Of a stretch of DNA of 45,665 nucleotides, positions 33,566 through 41,740 are shown piece by piece. Below the pieces are notes generated by a model. That model saw only the letters and a list, made by a program, of their open reading frames with translations, did not search any database and was not told where the DNA came from. The translations under genes and the position numbers were made by a program. The stretch comes from CBDCME01 sp965218865 (GTDB taxonomy: Bacteria; Pseudomonadota; Alphaproteobacteria; JAAXGF01). Where the stretch lies: the NCBI GenBank assembly GCA_965218865.1, contig CBDCME010000020.1:1-45665 (forward strand), read 5' to 3'. Position 1 is the first letter of the stretch. Every line of letters starts with the position of its first letter.

Positions 33566-34393
33566 TACTTATACCAACCGCCCCAGAGTTTGACTCGTGC
33601 AAAGGTTTACACGCTAGGTTTTGTGTGATTCAAGGTTGTTGGCAACAAGGGAGTGTGTTCAATGCCAACGATTCCTTTGCGAAACGACTTTGATGCTGAA
33701 AGAGTCCGTGTTCTTGCGGCACGGAGCGATGATGGGAACCAGGCGCGACGGCTTTTGTCGATGGCGGCCATCTACGATGGGATGGATCGAGCGTGCGCGG
33801 CGGGTATTGGCGGCATGGATCGGCAGACGTTGCGGGACTGGGTTCACCGGTTCAACGCGGGAGGTCCGGCCGGTCTGATCGACCGCAAGCCGAACGGGGC
33901 GTTGCGTCGGTTGACGCCGTCGCAAATGGCGGCGCTTTCGCGGGCTATCGAGGCCGGTCCCGATCCCGAACGGGATGGGGTCGTGCGCTGGCGCTGCATC
34001 GATCTCAAGCAACTGATCCGAACGCGCTTCGGCGTGGACTATCACGAGCGGAGCGTCGGCAAGCTGCTGGCCGCGCTCGGGTTCTCGCATATTTCCGCGC
34101 GCCCGCGCCACGTCGGCCAGGATGCGCGGGCACAGGAGGAATTTAAAAAAAAGTTTTCCCGAACACTTGGCGAAAATCGTAGCGGCACAGCCACCGGACA
34201 CGCCCACCGAGGTTTGGTTTCAAGATGAAATGCGCGTCGGCCAGAAGAACAGCCTGGTGCGCCAGTGGGCCCCAAAGGGATCGCGCCCGCGCCAGGTCAA
34301 GGACCTACGGACCTCTTCGGCGTATCTCTTCGGCGCCATCTGCCCCGAGCGCGGTGAGGGCGCGGCGCTGGTCATGCCGCGCGCCAATACTGA

Positions 34394-35959
34394 GTCGTCC
34401 GTGAAGAACCCTGATTTCAAGCTGAAGCGGCGATTGGGTTTGCGGTGGGGTGCGAGATGTCGCTGAGGAGCGCGGCCAGGATTTGGACAAACAAACGCCT
34501 CAGCCATTTGAGGACAAGGCGGTAGTTGTAGCCGGCGCCGGCGAGGATGGCGTTGATCTTGTCGCCGTCGCGGCCTTTGAGGAAGTTGCGCCCCAGCCTG
34601 CCATCGCTCTTGAGATGTCCGATCACGGCCTCGACGGCGGAGCGCCGCCTGAGCTCCTTCTTGATCGTCGGCGTGATGCCGCGTTTCTGGCCTGATCTAA
34701 AGACGCGGTGTTTGTTGGGGTAATCGTGGCCCTGGTATCCCTTGTCGACATAGATGCGCTCGGCCGATATCCCCGTCCAGCGTTCCATCTCTTCGATCAC
34801 CTGCCTCAAGGTGTGGCCATCATAGGGATTGCCGTGGAAGGCCTTGACGTGGGCGACGAACTGGCCGCCGGGGGGGCGGGAATTGGTCGCCGCCACGGAG
34901 ACCTTGCAGCCGAACTCGTACGGCTTGTGCGCCTTCCCTTTGCCGATGCATTCGACCTCGGGCGCGTGGAGCGAATAGACCTTGGGCAAGGGGTCGCGCC
35001 GCTTCTGGGTCGACACCCGCTCGGCCAGCCACAAGGGGCGGCGGAAGGTATCCCGTAGGCTCTCCTCCTGGGCCGTCTTGCGGCGGATGTCGCGGACGGT
35101 GCGCCCGAGATAGGTCTTGAGCTTGCGCAGGGCCTTGTTGGCCCGCTTGTGCTGTTTGGCATGGCGGTAGCGGCCTTGCATGATCAACGCCCTCTTGCCC
35201 AGGCGGGTATAGGACTGACGCAGGGCAATGCCGTGCTCCCGTGCCAGTCGCACCAGCCGCTCGCGGGCTCGTTGCATCAGTTTGGCGGCGGTCGGAAAGG
35301 CAATCGCCTTCTCTTGTACGGTGGTGTCCACCGTCACCCGCTCGAGGTCCTTCTCCCGCAGCGCCCCCACCCGGTGGGCCACGGCCAGGCTCTCCTGGAA
35401 TACCTTCTCCAAACCTTCCGGCCCGATCCGGTCCCGCCACCGGGTCATCGACGAGCGCTCCATGGGCAGCTCATGCTGAAAGTACTCTTCGCCGCAGAAG
35501 CACTGGAAGTATGGGTCGTAGACCCAGCGCTCGCAGACCTCCTCATCCGAGAGATCGAACATATGCTTGAGGATGTGCAGCCCAACCATCAACCGCGTCG
35601 GGACCCCCGGCCGACCCTCCTCCGAATACAAGGCTTCATAGGTCTCGTCGAAGAAAGTCCACGCGATCCGGCCCCCCAACACCACCAACTCGTGGCGCAG
35701 GTTGATGATGTTTTCGAACCGCGAGCGGAACAGGTCCTCTATTCCCGATGACACCTTGCGCGATGGCTTCATCACAGTTCTCCAATCCCAATCGACGGGA
35801 GCAGAGAATCACGTTCCGCAACGGAAGGGAATCCCCAAAATCAATTATTTCAAATCACAAGCTTTTCAGGCCCAAAATCCGTTTTCTTGCAAATCCGATT
35901 ACTTCGCCAAACCGAAAGAGCTACCAACATCAGCCGCTTACGCGTTCTTCACGGGCGAC
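34394..35959 (-). mobile_element. IS5-like element, copy C
   Basis: A 1566-bp element with ends as in copy A. It is flanked by the perfect 6-bp direct repeat TACTGA (34388-34393 and 35960-35965), which defines the element's ends and target length. It lies inside the IS630 transposase gene and so is younger than that IS. Confidence 0.95.
34417..35775 (-). CDS. IS5-like transposase, copy C
   Basis: The intact 452-residue frame, with the same DUF772-like head and the DDE residues Asp150, Asp344 and Glu382. It differs from copy A at residue 351 (Asp in HDYPN) and in a few bases of the left non-coding part. With its perfect target repeat this is the best candidate for the most recent, still active copy. 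Confidence 0.93.
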   Translation of the reverse strand: MMKPSRKVSSGIEDLFRSRFENIINLRHELVVLGGRIAWTFFDETYEALYSEEGRPGVPTRLMVGLHILKHMFDLSDEEVCERWVYDPYFQCFCGEEYFQHELPMERSSMTRWRDRIGPEGLEKVFQESLAVAHRVGALREKDLERVTVDTTVQEKAIAFPTAAKLMQRARERLVRLAREHGIALRQSYTRLGKRALIMQGRYRHAKQHKRANKALRKLKTYLGRTVRDIRRKTAQEESLRDTFRRPLWLAERVSTQKRRDPLPKVYSLHAPEVECIGKGKAHKPYEFGCKVSVAATNSRPPGGQFVAHVKAFHGNPYDGHTLRQVIEEMERWTGISAERIYVDKGYQGHDYPNKHRVFRSGQKRGITPTIKKELRRRSAVEAVIGHLKSDGRLGRNFLKGRDGDKINAILAGAGYNYRLVLKWLRRLFVQILAALLSDISHPTANPIAASA

Positions 35960-37384
35960 TACTGAAGCCATGGACCTGCATCTCGAGGAAATCAGCCGGG
36001 CCGTTGCCCCAAACGCCCATGCCGTCGTGCTGCTCGACCAAGCCGCATGGCACACCACTGCCAAACTCGGCATCCCGGAGAACATCTCCCTCGTGCCTTT
36101 GCCACCCAAGTCCCCGGAGCTCAATCCCGCCGAAAATGTCTGGCAATACCTCCGCCAGAACTGGCTCTCCAATCGTGTCTTCGACTCCTATGAAGACATC
36201 GTCGAGGCCTCTTGCCAAGCCTGGAACAACCTGACCGACCAACCTTGGAAGATCATGTCCATCGGCCTCAGAGCGTGGGATCGCACAAGGCAATGTTAAG
36301 GGCGGTTGAGTATAACACAATAATCGATTGGTCGGGTGATGCCTATAATCAAGTTCACGGATCGAAAGATTGCCAACCTACCCAGGCCGGAGAAGGGCCA
36401 GGTAGATTATTTCGAGAAGGGGAACCCCGGCTTTTTTGCCGGGTCGGCAAGCGTTCGAAGTCGTGGTTCAAGAAGTATAGCTTCCACGGCGAGCAAGAAA
36501 AGCTCCCGCTTGGCCAGTATCCAGCGATAAGCCTTGCTGAGGCGCGCAAGAAGGCACTGGCCATCGCAGTGTCGCGAATGGTGTTAACCCAGCGGCAGAA
36601 ATACAGGCGAGGCGGACGGCGCCAACATTTAAGGAATTGGCGGACGAGTTAATTGAGCGGCACGCCAAGAAAAAGAAGCGCTCGTGGCGCAGGGACGAAC
36701 AGAGAATCGACGGACACCTGAAGGACTGGCACGACCGTCGCGCGGCAGACATTTCCCGGCGGGAGGTTATCGCTCTGCTCGACGAGATCGCCGATCGTGC
36801 ACCGGTGATGGCGAACCGCGTTCGGAGTTTAGGCCACAAGATTTACAATTTCGGCATACAGCGCGATATCGTGACGTCCAACCCCTTCAACCAGATCGAA
36901 CCGCCCGGAGAAGAAATCTCGCGAGACCGCATTTATGACCAGGACGAGATACGGCGCCTCTGGGCAGTGTTCGAGGGAACCTCCGGTGGCGTCTACAAGA
37001 TGATCACGACCACGGGCCAGCGGCTGACGGAAGTTGCTGGCATGAGATGGCGGGAACTCGATCTTGAGAAACGAATTTGGACTGTTCCGGCGGAACGGAT
37101 GAAAAGCAAAATCGTTCACATGGTGCCGTTGTCGGATTTGGCCGTCGATGTGCTTTCGTCGGTACCGAGGGTGTCGGATGAATTTGTGTTCGCATCGCCA
37201 AGGTTGCCGGACCAACCCATGCTAATTTTCGGTAGGGCCTCCCGTCGTGTCCGGGCCAATTCGGGAATCGCCGATTTTAGGAGTCACGATTTACGGAGAT
37301 CGTGCGGTTCCGGAATAACGGCACTCGGCTTCTCGCAGTTTATCATGGATCGCGTGTTGGGCCATCTCGAACCGGGAGTCGGCC

Positions 37385-39465
37385 CAGGGCTAGTTTTTTG
37401 TCCGCCCAGTGATCAGGGTGAGGTGATCGCGGCGCTGGCCATTCTCATTCTCGGTGTGGCAGTGTGCCGGTCATGGCGACGCTGCCGGTCTCGGATTCGT
37501 CCATTGATTTGCGCGCGGTCACGGTGCGTCCGACCTGGGGCGCGCAGGAGCACCGGCGCTGGGACCGGTTGGTGGAGCAGCACCACTATCTGGCGTTCCA
37601 CGGCGTCATCGGCAAGGGGCTGCGCCATGTCGCGGTGCATGGCGAGACCTGGCTCGCACTGATCGGCTGGCAGCCCGGCGCGTTCAAGCTGGGCGCGCGT
37701 GATCGCTGGATCGGGTGGTCGGCCGAGCAGCAGTTCCGGCGTCTGCATCTGATCGCCAACAACTCGCGCTTCGTCATTCTGACGCCTGGCCGAGTGCCGA
37801 ACCTGGCCTCCCGTGTGCTGGGGCTGAGCCTGCGGCGGCTGTCTGAGGACATCCAGGCGGTGCACGGATATCCGGCTCTTCTGGCGGAGACGTTCGTGGA
37901 CGTCTCGCGATTTGCCGGCACCTGCTACCGCGCGTCGAACTGGCGCTCTCTGGGGCTGACGCGGGGCTTTGCCCGCGAGCCCGGAGGGGCAGCGCGCTGG
38001 CGCCACCACGGTCAGCCCAAGGAGGTCTTCGTGTTCGGACTGACAGACGGCGCGCCCGAGGCGCTGAGCCGTACCGGGATGCCGGCACACTGGAACGCCG
38101 AGCAGCACACCGAGCCGATGGCCGCGCCCCGGCTGCGCAGCCTGTTCGAGTGTCTGGGTGAGGTGCCCGAGTACCGCCATGCCCGGGGCAAGCGCTATGC
38201 GCTCAACACCATTCTGGTGATCGCCGTCGCCGCCCGGCTTGCCGGATACCGGGGGGTGAACGCGTTCGCCCAGTTCGCCGCCCTGCTCTCCCAGGAGCAG
38301 CTCGAGGCGGTGGGTGCGTTCTGGAGCCCTTCCAAACAGCGCTACACCCCGCCCGCGATCACCACCTTCCACAAGACCCTCACCGCCCTGCCGCCAGAGA
38401 CCCTGGACAACGCGATTAGCCAGTGGACCGGCCAGCATGGCAGCGCGCACGCGCCGGTCGCCATGGACGGAAAGGATCTGCGCGGCGCCTCGAAGCAGAC
38501 CGAAGACGGGCGCAGGATGATGGTGGCGGCGGTCGAGCACGACACCGGCGTGGTCCTCGGGCAGGTCGAGGTCGACCGCAAGAGCAACGAAATCCCGGCC
38601 GTGCGCGAACTCTCCAGCGGCCTCGACCTCACAGGCCGGATCGTCACCATGGACGCGATGCACGCTCAGCACGAGACCGCGCGCTGCCTGCTCGGGCGTC
38701 GCGCCGACTACGTGATGAGCGCGGTCAAGGACAACCAGGAGATGATCTTCGAAGACCTCAAGGCGATCGACTTCAGCGATGCGCTCTGGCACGAAACCGT
38801 CGACAAGGGCCATGGCCGCATCGAGCGCCGACGCTGCGCCGTCGTCGACCTCTCCGCTGCCGAGTGGGACGGCTACGCCAACCTCCACGGGCGACGCCAG
38901 GCCATGCGCATCGAGCGCGAACGCGAGATCCTCAAGACCGGCAAGCGCAGCATCGAGGTGACCTGGAGCCTCACCTCGCTCGGCGCAGAGCGCGCCGGAC
39001 CCGAGGAGTTGCTCGAACTGGTGCGCAACCACTGGCATATCGAGAACCGCCTGCACTACGTGCGCGACTTCACCTACGACGAAGACCGATGCCGGGCCTA
39101 CGTGCGTCACCTGCCCAGAAATCTCGCCTGCTTGACCAACGCGGCCATCGCCATCGTGCGCTGCGACGGACGCTTCCGTTATCTGCCCGAGGCCAACCGG
39201 CACTATGCCGCCCGGGCGCAGGAGGCCCTCGACGCGATCATGACCGCGCCCATCGCCTGAGACAGCACGCCTCTCCCCCGGACCGGGACGTGCCGCCGAG
39301 CGGCGCGGGCGGACCGGTGTGCCTGTCGAATCCGAAAACGCCGTCCGGTGGCTTCGAGCAGTCCCCATGACGTCGTCGAGGCAAGCTCGGGGCTCCCCGA
39401 ACCCCGTGCACCGAGCACGATCCCACTCATCCCGAACCCTCAACCGCGACTAAAAATTGTTCCTG
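37385..39465 (+). mobile_element. ISAs1-type element with DruA-like domain, copy 2 (left member of dimer)
   Basis: A 2081-bp element with the same ends as copy 1. The left flank is GGAGTCGGC plus C; after its right end a 9-base spacer, GGAGTCGGC (39466-39474), separates it from copy 3. It lies inside the integrase gene in the same orientation. Confidence 0.92.
37464..39260 (+). CDS. ISAs1-type transposase fused to DruA/DUF4338-like domain, copy 2
   Basis: 598 residues, the same protein as in copies 1 and 3 with only scattered silent base changes seen. DruA-like part at about 20-195, DDE part with Asp335, Asp397 and Glu527. GTG 37464 or ATG 37473 may start it. The frame is complete. The leader of this copy reads CATTCTCATTCTCGG where copy 3 reads CATTTCATTCTCGG, a small length change upstream of the start. 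Confidence 0.85.
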   Translation: MPVMATLPVSDSSIDLRAVTVRPTWGAQEHRRWDRLVEQHHYLAFHGVIGKGLRHVAVHGETWLALIGWQPGAFKLGARDRWIGWSAEQQFRRLHLIANNSRFVILTPGRVPNLASRVLGLSLRRLSEDIQAVHGYPALLAETFVDVSRFAGTCYRASNWRSLGLTRGFAREPGGAARWRHHGQPKEVFVFGLTDGAPEALSRTGMPAHWNAEQHTEPMAAPRLRSLFECLGEVPEYRHARGKRYALNTILVIAVAARLAGYRGVNAFAQFAALLSQEQLEAVGAFWSPSKQRYTPPAITTFHKTLTALPPETLDNAISQWTGQHGSAHAPVAMDGKDLRGASKQTEDGRRMMVAAVEHDTGVVLGQVEVDRKSNEIPAVRELSSGLDLTGRIVTMDAMHAQHETARCLLGRRADYVMSAVKDNQEMIFEDLKAIDFSDALWHETVDKGHGRIERRRCAVVDLSAAEWDGYANLHGRRQAMRIEREREILKTGKRSIEVTWSLTSLGAERAGPEELLELVRNHWHIENRLHYVRDFTYDEDRCRAYVRHLPRNLACLTNAAIAIVRCDGRFRYLPEANRHYAARAQEALDAIMTAPIA

Positions 39466-39474
39466 GGAGTCGGC

Positions 39475-41554
39475 CAGGGCTAGTTTTTTGTCCGCCCAGT
39501 GATCAGGGTGAGGTGATCGCGGCGCTGGCCATTTCATTCTCGGTGTGGCAGTGTGCCGGTCATGGCGACGCTGCCGGTCTCGGATTCGTCCATTGATTTG
39601 CGCGCGGTCACGGTGCGTCCGACCTGGGGCGCGCAGGAGCACCGGCGCTGGGACCGGTTGGTGGAGCAGCACCACTACCTGGCGTTCCACGGCGTCATCG
39701 GCAAGGGCCTGCGCCATGTCGCGGTGCATGGCGAGACCTGGCTCGCACTGATCGGCTGGCAGCCCGGCGCGTTCAAGCTGGGCGCGCGTGATCGCTGGAT
39801 CGGGTGGTCGGCCGAGCAGCAGTTCCGGCGTCTGCATCTGATCGCCAACAACTCGCGCTTCGTCATTCTGACGCCTGGCCGAGTGCCGAACCTGGCCTCC
39901 CGTGTGCTGGGGCTGAGCCTGCGGCGGCTGTCTGAGGACATCCAGGCGGTGCACGGATATCCGGCTCTTCTGGCGGAGACGTTCGTGGACGTCTCGCGAT
40001 TTGCCGGCACCTGCTACCGCGCGTCGAACTGGCGCTCTCTGGGGCTGACGCGGGGCTTTGCCCGTGAGCCCGGAGGGGCAGCGCGCTGGCGCCACCACGG
40101 TCAGCCCAAGGAGGTCTTCGTGTTCGGACTGACAGACGGCGCCCCCGAGGCGCTGAGCCGTACCGGGATGCCGGCACACTGGAACGCCGAGCAGCACACC
40201 GAGCCGATGGCCGCGCCCCGGCTGCGCAGCCTGTTCGAGTGTCTGGGTGAGGTGCCCGAGTACCGCCATGCCCGGGGCAAGCGCTATGCGCTCAACACCA
40301 TTCTGGTGATCGCCGTCGCCGCCCGGCTTGCCGGATACCGGGGGGTGAACGCGTTCGCCCAGTTCGCCGCCCTGCTCTCCCAGGAGCAGCTCGAGGCGGT
40401 GGGTGCGTTCTGGAGCCCTTCCAAACAGCGCTACACCCCGCCCGCGATCACCACCTTCCACAAGACCCTCACCGCCCTGCCGCCAGAGACCCTGGACAAC
40501 GCGATTAGCCAGTGGACCGGCCAGCATGGCAGCGCGCACGCGCCGGTCGCCATGGACGGAAAGGATCTGCGCGGCGCCTCGAAGCAGACCGAAGACGGGC
40601 GCAGGATGATGGTGGCGGCGGTCGAGCACGACACCGGCGTGGTCCTCGGGCAGGTCGAGGTCGACCGCAAGAGCAACGAAATCCCGGCCGTGCGCGAACT
40701 CTCCAGCGGCCTCGACCTCACAGGCCGGATCGTCACCATGGACGCGATGCACGCTCAGCACGAGACCGCGCGCTGCCTGCTCGGGCGTCGCGCCGACTAC
40801 GTGATGAGCGCGGTCAAGGACAACCAGGAGATGATCTTCGAAGACCTCAAGGCGATCGACTTCAGCGATGCGCTCTGGCACGAAACCGTCGACAAGGGCC
40901 ATGGCCGCATCGAGCGCCGACGCTGCGCCGTCGTCGACCTCTCCGCTGCCGAGTGGGACGGCTACGCCAACCTCCACGGGCGACGCCAGGCCATGCGCAT
41001 CGAGCGCGAACGCGAGATCCTCAAGACCGGCAAGCGCAGCATCGAGGTGACCTGGAGCCTCACCTCGCTCGGCGCAGAGCGCGCCGGACCCGAGGAGTTG
41101 CTCGAACTGGTGCGCAACCACTGGCATATCGAGAACCGCCTGCACTACGTGCGCGACTTCACCTACGACGAAGACCGATGCCGGGCCTACGTGCGTCACC
41201 TGCCCAGAAATCTCGCCTGCTTGACCAACGCGGCCATCGCCATCGTGCGCTGCGACGGACGCTTCCGTTATCTGCCCGAGGCCAACCGGCACTATGCCGC
41301 CCGGGCGCAGGAGGCCCTCGACGCGATCATGACCGCGCCCATCGCCTGAGACAGCACGCCTCTCCCCCGGACCGGGACGTGCCGCCGAGCGGCGCGGGCG
41401 GACCGGTGTGCCTGTCGAATCCGAAAACGCCGTCCGGTGGCTTCGAGCAGTCCCCATGACGTCGTCGAGGCAAGCTCGGGGCTCCCCGAACCCCGTGCAC
41501 CGAGCACGATCCCACTCATCCCGAACCCTCAACCGCGACTAAAAATTGTTCCTG
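39475..41554 (+). mobile_element. ISAs1-type element with DruA-like domain, copy 3 (right member of dimer)
   Basis: A 2080-bp element in tandem with copy 2. Its right flank is G plus GGAGTCGGC (41555-41564), after which the integrase frame resumes. The same 9-mer thus occurs three times: left of copy 2, between the copies and right of copy 3. Confidence 0.92.
39553..41349 (+). CDS. ISAs1-type transposase fused to DruA/DUF4338-like domain, copy 3
   Basis: The same 598-residue protein as copies 1 and 2, in frame and with all catalytic residues. GTG 39553 or ATG 39562 starts it. In the head-to-tail dimer its left end faces the right end of copy 2 across nine bases; in other IS families such junctions can form strong promoters or act as reactive ends, but no promoter consensus is evident here. 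Confidence 0.85.
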   Translation: MPVMATLPVSDSSIDLRAVTVRPTWGAQEHRRWDRLVEQHHYLAFHGVIGKGLRHVAVHGETWLALIGWQPGAFKLGARDRWIGWSAEQQFRRLHLIANNSRFVILTPGRVPNLASRVLGLSLRRLSEDIQAVHGYPALLAETFVDVSRFAGTCYRASNWRSLGLTRGFAREPGGAARWRHHGQPKEVFVFGLTDGAPEALSRTGMPAHWNAEQHTEPMAAPRLRSLFECLGEVPEYRHARGKRYALNTILVIAVAARLAGYRGVNAFAQFAALLSQEQLEAVGAFWSPSKQRYTPPAITTFHKTLTALPPETLDNAISQWTGQHGSAHAPVAMDGKDLRGASKQTEDGRRMMVAAVEHDTGVVLGQVEVDRKSNEIPAVRELSSGLDLTGRIVTMDAMHAQHETARCLLGRRADYVMSAVKDNQEMIFEDLKAIDFSDALWHETVDKGHGRIERRRCAVVDLSAAEWDGYANLHGRRQAMRIEREREILKTGKRSIEVTWSLTSLGAERAGPEELLELVRNHWHIENRLHYVRDFTYDEDRCRAYVRHLPRNLACLTNAAIAIVRCDGRFRYLPEANRHYAARAQEALDAIMTAPIA

Positions 41555-41740
41555 GGGAGTCGGCGCCCGATACGACCGGCACGACTATCAGCGGGAGAAA
41601 TCGGCCGCGCTGGGTGCGTGGCGGCGGCACCTGCAAGAAATATTGTCCGGCGGCGGGGCAGGGGATACGAACGTGGTTTCGATCAAAGATGCACAGTAAA
41701 ATCGCATAGGCGCGGCTAGACCGACGGGTCGAAACCCGGA

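Larger units (their letters stand above)
33662..36299 (+). pseudogene. IS630 transposase, frameshifted and split
   Basis: The N-terminal frame (ATG 33662) has the paired helix-turn-helix region (GGMDRQTLRDWVHRFNAGG, DYHERSVGKLLAALGFSH). At an A8 run (34143-34156) the frame is lost; the +1 frame carries on with FPEHLAKIVAAQPPD and the DDE domain: VWFQDEMRVGQ (Asp). It is then cut by IS5-like copy C after MPRANTE, and resumes at 35966 with AMDLHLEEIS, VVLLDQAAWH (Asp) and KSPELNPAENVWQYL (Glu). Removing copy C and one 6-bp repeat joins the parts exactly as RANTEAMDL. The A-run shift could be a mutation or a recoding site, since some IS630 relatives use two frames. Confidence 0.85.
33570..36314 (+). 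mobile_element. IS630-family element interrupted by IS5-like copy C
   Basis: The ends TATACCAACCGCCC and (inverted) TATACTCAACCGCCC match with one indel, and the flanking TA fits IS630 target use. Without copy C it would be about 1.17 kb. It begins only four or five bases after copy B and ends 24 bases before the integrase start codon. Confidence 0.8.
36339..41699 (+). pseudogene. P4-type tyrosine integrase, frameshifted and split by an ISAs1-type dimer
   Basis: ATG 36339 begins MPIIKFTDRKIANLPRPEKGQVDYFEKGNPGF, the arm-binding DUF4102 head. The frame breaks at a T6 run (36432-36437) and again near 36585; the parts rejoin as RVGKRSKSWFKKYSFHGEQEK and TFKELADELIERHA. The catalytic domain is visible: TTGQRLTEVAGMRW (Arg), SHDLRRSCGSG (His-x-x-Arg) and LGHLEPGVG (His). 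At 37384 the ISAs1-type pair cuts it. After 41554 the frame resumes with ARYDRHDYQREKSAALGAW, holding the catalytic Tyr, and ends VVSIKDAQ at TAA 41697-41699. The gene would have integrated an island at the tRNA-Thr remnant upstream. It is dead now. Confidence 0.88.

Noticed and set aside
34143..34156. Programmed -1 frameshift at A-AAA-AAG in IS630
   Set aside because: The transposase frame that follows is +1, not -1, so the heptamer cannot act as a normal -1 slip. A one-base insertion in the A run is simpler, though +1 recoding is not excluded.
31999..35959. Composite element formed by inverted IS5-like copies B and C around part of IS630
   Set aside because: Copy C has its own TACTGA duplication inside the IS630 gene; the parts assembled by separate insertions.
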